This document shows, piece after piece, positions 26,698-35,009 of a stretch of DNA of 64,000 bases. The notes beneath the pieces are model-generated. The model was not told where the DNA came from. It saw only the letters and a program-made list of their open reading frames with translations, and made no database searches. The position numbers and the translations under genes are program-made. Source of the stretch: an uncultured Desulfovibrionaceae bacterium (GTDB lineage: Bacteria; Desulfobacterota; Desulfovibrionia; Desulfovibrionales; Desulfovibrionaceae); the NCBI GenBank assembly GCA_944325195.1, contig CALUZB010000022.1, positions 44,734 to 108,733 of the forward strand, given 5' to 3'. How positions within the stretch are numbered: position 1 is the first letter of the stretch; each line of letters starts with the position of its first letter.

Positions 26698-27048
26698 CTA
26701 AACGCCGTAACCAGTAGGCCCTCTGCCCGGGGCGCCGCCAAACAGACCAGGTATATTCAGGCCGCCGGCCAGACGCGTCATTTCAGACTCCAACACAGAC
26801 TTGGCTTGCGATAACGCTGCATTCACCGCTGCTGTAACCAAGTCTTCGAGCATTTCCTTGTCACCGCCGGCAAAAACCGCCGGATCTATCCTGATGCGCA
26901 AAATTTCCTGGCGCCCATTGGCCACAGCAGTAACCATGCCGCCGCCGCTGCTTGCTTCCACTTCCCGCCGGCCTAAATCTTCCTGTACCTGGGCAAGCTT
27001 AGCCTGCATTTCCTGGGCCTGTTTCAAAATATCTCCCAAACCGGACAT
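26698..27048 (-). CDS. ybaB: YbaB/EbfC nucleoid-associated protein
   Basis: A small DNA-binding protein of 116 residues with MSGLGDILKQAQEMQAKLAQ at the start, a Gly-rich loop (EASSGGGMVTAVANGRQEI) and ILRIRIDPAV, as in the YbaB/EbfC family. It forms tweezer-like dimers that coat the nucleoid. The C-terminus is Gly-rich (LNIPGLFGGAPGRGPTGYGV). ATG 27048 with AAGGG upstream was chosen over a TTG two codons earlier. It sits between dnaX and recR, the conserved order. Confidence 0.93.
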   Translation of the reverse strand: MSGLGDILKQAQEMQAKLAQVQEDLGRREVEASSGGGMVTAVANGRQEILRIRIDPAVFAGGDKEMLEDLVTAAVNAALSQAKSVLESEMTRLAGGLNIPGLFGGAPGRGPTGYGV

Positions 27049-27062
27049 ACCCAACCCTTGTA

Positions 27063-29378
27063 CTAATAGGTTTCAAATTCCGGCGCACAATCCAAAAGGT
27101 AGGCGCCCATTTTTTCCTTTAACAAAATCACCGCAGGATGAACCTGGGCCTCCCGCCGCAAATCCCCCCTGGTTTTCGCCTTAAACAATGGAGGCAGAAT
27201 TTTAAGTTCCACGGCTTTTCCCCAGAACCGCTCCGCCAACGTGGAAAGGGACCGGCGCTGCTCTGGACGACATAAATACTCATAAGCAATGTCGCTGGGG
27301 CATTCAATTAATAAGCAATTCTCATTCATTGCCCCTCGCCCTTTGTCCAGCAAAGCTGGGTTCACTCCCTCCACCTGTTCTTCGTTTATCTCCAGGGGTG
27401 CAGTCAGTACCTTTTCAGACTCTGCTGAGCCTGCTTCCGCAGCCGACCCCTTACGCTGTTGTCGACAAAACTCAAGAAAGTTTTTCCATTCCAAAACCGC
27501 CAGTGAGTTGGAGAAAACCGCATTCCGTTCTTCTGAAAGGTACACGCCCGGAGAGGCATCGCCGTTTTCCTCTTTTGGGTTTCCGGGCTCTTCGGCCTCG
27601 CCCCGTTGAATAGGCGAAACAGTCCGCTTATGTTCAGTCTTCTCAACCCTGGGTTGACGGGAATTAGAAGGCTCTGTCTCCTTCAAAGCCAAATCAGCAA
27701 AAACCGGCTTGGCAGCGGCGGTCTCAGCACCGTTCTCCGCATCAGCCTCACCAGCGTCCATTCGGCAGCCAACCGGCGGAAGTATACTCTCTTTAACTTG
27801 TTGGAAATCCGCATGATTACCCATCAGACCGGAAGCCCGGCTTGTTTCAGACAATTCCGTACCGCTACTGCTCCCATTCAAACCGTTGAACAATTCCGGG
27901 AACACTTCATCCGGTGGAACATCCGCCGGATTTTGTGCAAAATCACCAGCCCTCAGCCCGATGGCATCTTCAATTGGGCTCGGCATTGATTCAGATACGG
28001 CCGCTGAGTTGATCATCTGATTGCTTTCTCCGGAAGAGGGAACTGCTCCCTCGACTGCCGACTCAAGTCCGGAGCCGGTCTGCTCCTCGGAGACAGAAAT
28101 CCTTCTTTGAGGATTTGAATTTAAGGTGGAGCGGGTCCGCATTTCAATTTGTTTTATTTCAGTTGAAGCATCTGTCTGCTGCCCAACCCCTATTGTCCCT
28201 GTCTGCGGAGCCGCCGCCAGACCGCCGCCTAAATTAACAGGGCTTTTCCCGCCTGTATCCGGCAGACCGGAAACAGGCAGTAATGCCGGGAGCAACGCTA
28301 TGTTTAAAAGCAGCAACTCAAGGGCCTGACCTGGCTCAAGGCTGGCTAAAACCCGGCGCTGCCCTTCCAAGGTAAGCTGCCAGGCGGCATGCAGATGCGC
28401 AAGATCCAGACGGTTTGCCGCCTCAATCCAAATGCGTCCTTCCTCTCTGCTGAGGTCAAGTAACTTCAGGGCAGCCTCTCCGGAATGCCGGAGCATGAAC
28501 AAATTGCGCCAAAGCAAGGTCAGTTCGCGCAAAAAAAAGCCCATGTCAACCCCTTGGTCAAGCAGAACCTCAACCACACCGGACATCTGCAGGACATTCT
28601 GACGCGCGGTTGCATCGACTATTTGAAGAAATAAATCCTGACCGGCCAGTCCAAGCACCTCTTCCACATCCGCAACCTTAAGAGAGTTCTGCCCCAAAGC
28701 CAGCACCTGGCCAAGCAAAGACATGCCGTCGCGCACGCTTCCAGCCGCCCGACGCGCCAGCAGATTGACTGCTTCCTCTTCAAACTCAATTGCTTCCCGC
28801 TTCAGCACATTGCTCAGATGTTCCCGCAGTTCTTGTGGATTAAGCTGTTTGAAGAGAAAATGCTGACATCGGCTGATGATTGTAGACGGAAACTTATGCG
28901 GCTCAGTGGTGGCAAGAATAAATGTAACTTTTGACGGTGGCTCTTCCAAAGTTTTCAGAAGTGCATTAAACGCTTCGCGGGTAAGCATATGGGCTTCATC
29001 TATAATGAATACCTTGTAGCGGCCTTCCAGCGGAGCGTAGCCTATATCCTCTTTCAGGCGCTTGGCATCATCAATGCCCCGGTTGGAAGCCCCGTCAATT
29101 TCATGCACGTCAACTGCAATTCCTTGAGTAATCTGCCTGCAACTTTCGCAACAGTTACAAGGCTCAGGGGCGGGCCCCCGCTCACAGTTCAAAGCTTTAG
29201 CGAAAATGCGGGCTATGGTGGTTTTCCCTACCCCGCGCGTTCCTGAAAACAGATAAGCCGGTGCAACCTTGTTTTCAGCCGCCGCACGCGAAAGAATATG
29301 TTTAGCGGCAGACTGCCCGGCTACCTCGGAAAAAAGCTGAGGCCGATATTTTGCGGTAAGCGGTAAAGATGACTTCAT
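27063..29378 (-). CDS. dnaX: DNA polymerase III subunits tau/gamma
   Basis: The clamp-loader ATPase. It has Walker A SGTRGVGKTTIARIF (about residues 45-59), a zinc-binding cysteine cluster (CERGPAPEPCNCCESC), Walker B VFIIDEAHML, and the sensor region SRCQHFLF. At 771 residues it is a long tau form. Residues about 370-640 are low-complexity, acidic and Ser/Glu-rich, and probably flexible; the C-terminal 120 residues are the tau-specific end. No convincing slippery stem-loop for a gamma frameshift was seen. First gene of dnaX-ybaB-recR-GT4. Confidence 0.95.
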   Translation of the reverse strand: MKSSLPLTAKYRPQLFSEVAGQSAAKHILSRAAAENKVAPAYLFSGTRGVGKTTIARIFAKALNCERGPAPEPCNCCESCRQITQGIAVDVHEIDGASNRGIDDAKRLKEDIGYAPLEGRYKVFIIDEAHMLTREAFNALLKTLEEPPSKVTFILATTEPHKFPSTIISRCQHFLFKQLNPQELREHLSNVLKREAIEFEEEAVNLLARRAAGSVRDGMSLLGQVLALGQNSLKVADVEEVLGLAGQDLFLQIVDATARQNVLQMSGVVEVLLDQGVDMGFFLRELTLLWRNLFMLRHSGEAALKLLDLSREEGRIWIEAANRLDLAHLHAAWQLTLEGQRRVLASLEPGQALELLLLNIALLPALLPVSGLPDTGGKSPVNLGGGLAAAPQTGTIGVGQQTDASTEIKQIEMRTRSTLNSNPQRRISVSEEQTGSGLESAVEGAVPSSGESNQMINSAAVSESMPSPIEDAIGLRAGDFAQNPADVPPDEVFPELFNGLNGSSSGTELSETSRASGLMGNHADFQQVKESILPPVGCRMDAGEADAENGAETAAAKPVFADLALKETEPSNSRQPRVEKTEHKRTVSPIQRGEAEEPGNPKEENGDASPGVYLSEERNAVFSNSLAVLEWKNFLEFCRQQRKGSAAEAGSAESEKVLTAPLEINEEQVEGVNPALLDKGRGAMNENCLLIECPSDIAYEYLCRPEQRRSLSTLAERFWGKAVELKILPPLFKAKTRGDLRREAQVHPAVILLKEKMGAYLLDCAPEFETY

Positions 29379-29548
29379 AAATTAACCAAATCAAAAACAG
29401 ACTTTAGTGCCAGTATATTAAAATATTTTAACGGAAAAAAAAGGCCAGCACAAGTATCTTGAACTAAGGCGCCTATTAGTATATCCTGAAAATAATTGAA
29501 TTTACACGCTGCTTGCGCTACCCGCCCATTATAACCAGCAACCAAATT

Positions 29549-31195
29549 ATGTGCCGCAAAAAAGCAAAACTTTTCTCTTCGTTATTCAAGTTTAGCTTCT
29601 GCATTTTTGTACTGGTCGTTTTTTTAACGCTACTCTGTACCGATTATTACACTTCAGTCCGGCCGGAAGCAGACGCTGAAACACTCGCAACGAAAACCGA
29701 TGTACGAGAGCAGATTGGACATAACCCGGGAACACCTCAAACAAGTGCGTTTCGAGGTTCTTCCCCCATGGAAGTTTCCTCCGCCCAAAAGCTTGCGCGC
29801 GTTGCCGCAGAAGAGCCTGATTGGTTTGAAAGCCTTCTTCCTTACCGCAATGAAGAGCGCGGCCCTCTTGATTTCAGCCTGCATGTACTTGGCCCCGGCA
29901 ACGGGCCTACTTTGTTTGTGGTGGGTGGAATTCAGGGAGATGAGCCGGGCGCTTTCTCCGCCGCCTCATTGTTGGTTACGCACTATGAAATAACTAAAGG
30001 GCGCCTGATCGTTGTACCCAATCTGAATTTTCAAAGCATCATTATGCACGACCGCGGGCCGAACGGAGATATGAACAGAAAGTTTGCGGCTTTGTCTGAA
30101 TCCGATCCGGAATACAAAACAATTGTCAATATCAAAAACCTGCTTCTGCTGCCCCAAGTGGACGCAATTTTAAATATGCATGACGGCAGTGGATTTTACA
30201 GGCCGGACTGGGTGGATTCCATGCGCAACCCCAAACGTTGGGGTCAAAGCGTTATTATCGACCAGGCCACAATCAGCGTGCAGAATTTCGGGGATTTGGA
30301 AGCCATTGCAGAAACTGTGCTGGGGCAGACCAATTCCTGTTTGCTTGAACCGGAACATAAGTATTATCTGAAAAACACGCATACAGCTTTGGGCGATCAC
30401 CAAATGGAAAAGACCCTGACCTACTTTGCCATTACCAACGGCAAGCCGGCGTTTGGGGTGGAAGCATCCAAAAGTTTCAGCCTGCCGGTACGTGCATACT
30501 ACCATATCCAGGTGCTGGAAGCATTTATGGAGCAAATGGGTATTGAGTTCAAACGTAAATTCGATCCCACCCCGTCCGGACTGACCCTGGCCCTAGGCCA
30601 TGATCTTGAAGTGCATTTTCCTGACAATCAAATGACCGTGCTGTTGGACGACTTAAGGCCGGAGCTCAAATACTTCCCGGCAAAAAAAGGGGAAAATCTG
30701 AAATTTAAAACTTCCTCACCGCTGATAACTGTGATTCCCAACCCAAAAAATGCCGAACATTATATAGTTTACTACGGGAACCGGCCGGTATCACGCATTT
30801 ACCCCGATTATATGGAATTTGACCATTCACTTGCCGGCGTTGAAGTGGAAGTGGACGGCACGCTGAAACAGATTGGCTGGGGAGAGGTAGTACACGCGCA
30901 CAACCAGATTATGGTCAGGTCAATTCCCGGCTACCGGGTGAATGCAATCGGGGTACAAGTGGAAGGCAGAAAAAGCGAATGTAATCTTCCCTTGAAAAGG
31001 CATAATTTCGAAAGCCATTATTCAATAGATAAAACTGCCAGCATGTTCAGAGTTGAGGTGTATAAGCTGAATGGGGACGGGCAAACCGACAGCTTCGCCG
31101 GCATGTTTTTAGTGCATTACCCGGTGAGCACAGCTAACAGACCCAAACCGCTGCTGCCCGGCCTGAGCGGCAAAGAGACACTTCTAGGATATTAA
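29549..31195 (+). CDS. Csd4-like (M99/M14-type) peptidoglycan DL-carboxypeptidase
   Basis: An N-terminal hydrophobic anchor or signal (about residues 10-32) leads to an envelope-located zinc carboxypeptidase. Ligand candidates are Gln129 and Glu132 in GGIQGDEPGAF and His211 in NMHDGSGF. The Gln-x-x-Glu plus His set, with 79 residues between Glu and His, mirrors Helicobacter Csd4 (Gln46, Glu49, His128), which trims muropeptide tripeptides and sets helical shape. Residues after about 330 form beta-rich domains as in that family. The start is uncertain: ATG 29549 has no good ribosome site and an in-frame TTG lies at 29513. A role in vibrioid curvature is inferred. Single gene, divergent from dnaX. 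Confidence 0.82.
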   Translation: MCRKKAKLFSSLFKFSFCIFVLVVFLTLLCTDYYTSVRPEADAETLATKTDVREQIGHNPGTPQTSAFRGSSPMEVSSAQKLARVAAEEPDWFESLLPYRNEERGPLDFSLHVLGPGNGPTLFVVGGIQGDEPGAFSAASLLVTHYEITKGRLIVVPNLNFQSIIMHDRGPNGDMNRKFAALSESDPEYKTIVNIKNLLLLPQVDAILNMHDGSGFYRPDWVDSMRNPKRWGQSVIIDQATISVQNFGDLEAIAETVLGQTNSCLLEPEHKYYLKNTHTALGDHQMEKTLTYFAITNGKPAFGVEASKSFSLPVRAYYHIQVLEAFMEQMGIEFKRKFDPTPSGLTLALGHDLEVHFPDNQMTVLLDDLRPELKYFPAKKGENLKFKTSSPLITVIPNPKNAEHYIVYYGNRPVSRIYPDYMEFDHSLAGVEVEVDGTLKQIGWGEVVHAHNQIMVRSIPGYRVNAIGVQVEGRKSECNLPLKRHNFESHYSIDKTASMFRVEVYKLNGDGQTDSFAGMFLVHYPVSTANRPKPLLPGLSGKETLLGY

Positions 31196-31526
31196 ATCCA
31201 TTCCTGAAACTGAATGGTTGTCGGGACATGATAGTCCGTTGGAATTGTTTTGACGACTGCTCAACCCCACAAAATTTCGACTTTAAAAAATAGGCAAACA
31301 ATCGCGGCCGCGACACCGCAAGCGCAATTACCTCTGCTTATTGTGTTTCCATGAAATATTGCATCTTAAGAAACATAATTTCTAAATTGCCGCCCCATAA
31401 CGTCTGCAAGACCAGCAGCAGGGTCCGGACGCCAAATATTGAAGCAGATTACTGGTCAAACTCTCGTTTCTGGTCAGGCGGCTTTCAGGGCCGAATGGCG
31501 ACCCCACAGCCGTCTCCTGCCCCACT
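31196..31526. other. Convergent intergenic region, nothing recognised
   Basis: This lies between the stops of the carboxypeptidase gene (plus) and mutT (minus). No coding frame, terminator with a T tract or RNA family was recognised. Confidence 0.4.
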
Positions 31527-31952
31527 TTAAAGTTGCTCACTTTCCCGACACGGTCCGAAAGGATAATTCTGCTTCAGCTCAATTAGAATTTGAGTGTCAG
31601 CAGGCAGAAATCTGTACTGGCCACATTTCTTCGGGCGTACCCAGGCCAGTGCGTCATGCCCTTCAATGAGTGCAGGCGCATTTAAATATGCGGTTACATG
31701 AAAGAAGTATAAAGTTACCCTGTAATCTGCGTAAGTATGCTCTTCCGTTTTCCAAAAATGAAAGTCCTGCACAACTATACCCAGTTCTTCTTTAAGCTCT
31801 CTGCTCAAAGCTGCTTCTTTAGATTCACCCGGCTCTATTTTTCCACCGGGGAATTCCCAGAAACCGGCGCCGTTTCTGCAGCCGTGGCGACGAGCGGCCA
31901 AAAATCGTCCTGCATTCCAAATCACGCCCGCTACAACCGAAATGTTTTTCAT
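31527..31952 (-). CDS. mutT: MutT-like Nudix hydrolase
   Basis: A 141-residue Nudix hydrolase, probably removing 8-oxo-dGTP from the nucleotide pool. The full Nudix box runs over residues 37-59: GKIEPGE, then the REL-KEELGI segment with both catalytic Glu. Before it lie the MutT-like VVAGVIW start and FWEFPGG, the usual substrate-loop sequence of MutT. ATG 31952 was chosen because homology begins there; the frame is open further upstream into the tail of the ABC-F gene. It follows that gene by 103 bases on the same strand. Confidence 0.9.
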   Translation of the reverse strand: MKNISVVAGVIWNAGRFLAARRHGCRNGAGFWEFPGGKIEPGESKEAALSRELKEELGIVVQDFHFWKTEEHTYADYRVTLYFFHVTAYLNAPALIEGHDALAWVRPKKCGQYRFLPADTQILIELKQNYPFGPCRESEQL

Positions 31953-32055
31953 ATCATATTCACTTGAAAGGTATCTGCTCTGGTACTTGCTGCTCACTCG
32001 GATTATTCCGTCAAACGCCACAAATGCTCTCCGGCAACTACGTGAGCGTGTCCGC

Positions 32056-34056
32056 TCAAGCGAGCATCTGCTCCAGCTCCTGTTTTTTGGCTTCAAACTC
32101 CGCCAAAATTCCTTCCAGCTTCTCCATTTCGTCCATTACCTGTTCAACCCGTTCCCCAAGAGCTGAAAATTCTGCAAGAAGCTTGATAGTGAGCTCGCCG
32201 TCGGCATAAACTTCAGGCCGGGCCAGTTCCGCTTCCACCTCCGACTGTCTGGAGATGAGCTTTTCAAGTGCTTGCTCATGTCTGGAATATGCGTCCTGAT
32301 GAGGTTTATACTCGCGGGACAATTTATTACGCAGTTCCGCTCGCTCCCGCCGCAAAGCCTTTATTTCTTCTTTGCTTAAAACAGGGCGCGCCTGGGAGTC
32401 GTTTCCTGGCCGGGGCGACAGTTCCGACTCGGCAGGGCGTCCGCTGCTCTCAGCTTCAGAACGCTTGCGGCTGTATTCCTCATAGCCACCCAAATACACC
32501 CGAAGCCCGTCGGGCGCAAACTCCCAAATTTGTTCAGCCGCTCGAGCCAATAAATGGCGGTCGTGGGCAACTACCAGCACTGTGCCGGTGAAATTTTCTA
32601 TGGCTTCAATTAAAGTCTCACGGCTTTCCAGATCGAGATGGTTAGTAGGCTCATCAAGCACCAGGAAGTTACAACGCGCAAGAAACAAAGCTGCAAGGCA
32701 AAGGCGACTTTTTTCTCCACCGGACAAACTTTCCACCTTGCGTTCAAAATAGTTCTGGCCAAGCAGAAACAGGCCCAGCACGCTCATCAGTTCCTCTTTT
32801 GTGGTACGGGGATCGGAGAGCCGGCTGATTTCCGCCAGAACCGTGTTTTCCAGATTAAGGGTTTCCATCTGATGCTGACTGAAATAACCTAACCGCACTC
32901 CGGAACCCCGACTTAAAGTTCCGGCGGAGGGTTCTCTTACCCCGGCAATAACCCGCAGCAGAGTGGTTTTGCCGCAACCATTAGGACCAACCATGGCTAG
33001 TCGCTGTCCCCGGTAAATATTGAAATTAAGACCTGAGAACTGCACCTTACCGTTGTCCGGAAAAGCATAGCCAAGATTCACCGCCGTAAGCACATTGTTA
33101 TCGCAACGTTCCGGCTCGGGCCATTTAAAATCCAACTCTTTACGCTTGACTTCCGGACGGTAGTTTTCCAACTCTTTCTCCAGTTTTTTAGCCATCTTCT
33201 GACGCGATGCCGCTTGCCTTGCCTTGTTGGGCTTTGCCCGGAAACGACGCACAAAATCCAACTTGCGGTCAATATCTTCAGTGAGTTTCTTTGCTTCGCG
33301 CTCGCGTTGCTCCTCAAGCTGTTCCTGAATTTCCAAAAACTGTGAGAAGTTGCCCTTTCGGAACACCGGCTTTGCCCCGCCCAAATAAAGCACATGTGTG
33401 CTTACATTATCCATAAATACCAAGTCGTGGGCAACAAATACCAAAACGCCCTCAAATGCAGTTACAAACTTTTCCAGCCACTCAACGGCATCCAGGTCCA
33501 GATGGTTGGTCGGTTCGTCAAGTAAAAGGATATCTGCACCGGCAGTAAGCACTCGGGCTAACTTGGCACGCTCCCGCCACCCCCCGGAAAGCTGCCCCAA
33601 GGTGCGCGAGAATTTCCTTTCCTGAAACCCCAAACCTGACAGCACCGTCCGCGCCCGATGCTCCGGGTTATATCCATAAAGCCTTTCAAGCTCTGCTTGC
33701 CTTACTGCAAGCTTTTCCATTTTCTGCACATCGTTATCCTGATGCGCTTGCTCCCATTCATGCCAGAAATCATTCCAGTCCGGCAGAACTTCCAACACCC
33801 AGTCGAGCAGCACATGCTCCAAATCATCCTCTGAAAGTTCCTGCTGTACATAGCCCACCCGAGCGGTGCGGGGAATGCCGATTTTGCCGCTGTCCGCATG
33901 TTCTACCCCGGCAAGAATCTTCAACAAAGTGGTTTTTCCACAACCGTTTGGCCCACACACACAAAGCCGTGTTCCATCGGCAATGTCCAAAGAAAAATCA
34001 TTTAAGATCACATTCGCGCCGAAAGATTTGGATACATTCTGAATACTAAGGCTCAT
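32056..34056 (-). CDS. ABC-F family ATPase (Uup/YheS/EttA-like)
   Basis: A soluble protein of 666 residues with two ABC domains and no membrane segments. Domain 1 has GPNGCGKTTLLKILAG and the signature LSGGWRERAKLA with DEPTNHLDLDAVEWLE. An arginine/lysine-rich linker (about 250-310) is the P-site tRNA-interaction region of ABC-F. Domain 2 has GPNGCGKTTLLRVIAG, LSGGEKSRL and DEPTNHLDLESRE. A C-terminal coiled coil (about 570-666) resembles that of Uup/YheS. These proteins act on ribosomes or DNA structures; antibiotic protection is possible but not shown. Confidence 0.92.
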   Translation of the reverse strand: MSLSIQNVSKSFGANVILNDFSLDIADGTRLCVCGPNGCGKTTLLKILAGVEHADSGKIGIPRTARVGYVQQELSEDDLEHVLLDWVLEVLPDWNDFWHEWEQAHQDNDVQKMEKLAVRQAELERLYGYNPEHRARTVLSGLGFQERKFSRTLGQLSGGWRERAKLARVLTAGADILLLDEPTNHLDLDAVEWLEKFVTAFEGVLVFVAHDLVFMDNVSTHVLYLGGAKPVFRKGNFSQFLEIQEQLEEQREREAKKLTEDIDRKLDFVRRFRAKPNKARQAASRQKMAKKLEKELENYRPEVKRKELDFKWPEPERCDNNVLTAVNLGYAFPDNGKVQFSGLNFNIYRGQRLAMVGPNGCGKTTLLRVIAGVREPSAGTLSRGSGVRLGYFSQHQMETLNLENTVLAEISRLSDPRTTKEELMSVLGLFLLGQNYFERKVESLSGGEKSRLCLAALFLARCNFLVLDEPTNHLDLESRETLIEAIENFTGTVLVVAHDRHLLARAAEQIWEFAPDGLRVYLGGYEEYSRKRSEAESSGRPAESELSPRPGNDSQARPVLSKEEIKALRRERAELRNKLSREYKPHQDAYSRHEQALEKLISRQSEVEAELARPEVYADGELTIKLLAEFSALGERVEQVMDEMEKLEGILAEFEAKKQELEQMLA

Positions 34057-34248
34057 AATTCTCCCAAATAAGTGAAATAAGCCTAATTACACCAGACAGG
34101 AAGGAAACACAACTTAGCGCATACAACCGATTTGCCGGCAATAAAAATATTGACAAACGCATTCAGTTGGATGATTATTCCTAGTATACGGAAACTTCTG
34201 ATGTTTAACACTACAGCGAGTCTTACAATACCGCACATAGGAGGAATC

Positions 34249-34626
34249 ATGAAAAAGATAGTTGCTGTTCTTTCTCTGCTTTTTTTGTTGTCCTGCGTAA
34301 GTATGGCCCAAGCCAAAGATGTAAAATATTCTGCTTCCATCAACGGCCACGACTGGAATGCAACGGCGCATACTGAAAAGCTGGCGTTTATCGAGGGTAT
34401 TAATTACGCTATTGCCATTGACTATGAAATTGATAAATGGCGCCAGCAGAACAATATGTCATCCATTATTTCCGTGTTCGATAAAGCTTGGGCTGAAAAG
34501 TTTTCCGGACATACCACATCGCAAATCGTGGATGAGATTGATAACTTCTACACCGAAAATCCAGATAAGCTGAACCTGAGTCTTGGCCGGGTGCTCTGGT
34601 ATGAAATTCTCAATCCAAAGCAGTAA
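34249..34626 (+). CDS. Small exported protein of unknown function
   Basis: A 125-residue product. ATG 34249 is preceded by AGGAGG. A Sec signal peptide covers about 22 residues (cleavage likely after AQA); LLSC within it could alternatively be a lipobox. The mature part is alpha-helical, with the stretch EKLAFIEGINYAIAIDYEID and few special residues. I recognise no family. It lies 29 bases before a Gly-zipper lipoprotein gene on the same strand, so the two probably form a small envelope operon. Confidence 0.75.
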   Translation: MKKIVAVLSLLFLLSCVSMAQAKDVKYSASINGHDWNATAHTEKLAFIEGINYAIAIDYEIDKWRQQNNMSSIISVFDKAWAEKFSGHTTSQIVDEIDNFYTENPDKLNLSLGRVLWYEILNPKQ

Positions 34627-34655
34627 TTTAAAATTTCAAGGTTAAGGAGAGAAAA

Positions 34656-34886
34656 ATGAAACGTATCATTACTTTATGCATAATTGGCCTGACTTTATCT
34701 GTCGGTCCGATGGCCTGCACCAATATGACTAAAACCCAGCAAGGTGTTGTGAGCGGCGGAGCACTGGGAGCATTGGGCGGAGCCGGTATTGCCGCCATAG
34801 CCGGCGGCAGCGGCACTGTGGGCGCTCTTATCGGTGCGGGAGCAGGCGCCATTGCCGGTGGCGTTATTGGTTATAATGAAGAATAA
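34656..34886 (+). CDS. Glycine-zipper lipoprotein
   Basis: A 76-residue product with a signal peptide ending in the lipobox GPMAC (Cys 21). The mature part is an alanine/glycine-zipper helix hairpin with repeated GxxxG spacing (SGGALGALGGAGIAAIAGG, then GALIGAGAGAIAGG), like the YMGG/Gly-zipper outer-membrane lipoprotein families. It ends GYNEE. The ribosome site is AAGGAGAG. Such proteins associate with the outer membrane; the function here is unknown. Confidence 0.8.
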   Translation: MKRIITLCIIGLTLSVGPMACTNMTKTQQGVVSGGALGALGGAGIAAIAGGSGTVGALIGAGAGAIAGGVIGYNEE

Positions 34887-34891
34887 TGTGC

Positions 34892-34914
34892 GACCCCCGG
34901 CTCTGCCGGGGGTC
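34892..34914 (+). terminator. Terminator hairpin after the Gly-zipper lipoprotein gene
   Basis: A perfect 10-bp GC-rich stem GACCCCCGGC with GCCGGGGGTC and a three-base loop, followed by a weak T tract. Confidence 0.75.
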
Positions 34915-35009
34915 TTACTTAACCGCAGTGTTATGATGCCGTAACCCCAAAGCAGACACAACCCCAACGATATCCAGTCTGCCGGAGAACTTACCAAGGT
35001 TTGTCCACC

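Noticed and set aside
28520..28545. Run of eight T on the coding strand of dnaX as a possible slippery site for a gamma product
   Set aside because: It lies near residue 285, far too early for a functional gamma subunit, and no stimulatory stem-loop or usual A-rich heptamer is nearby.
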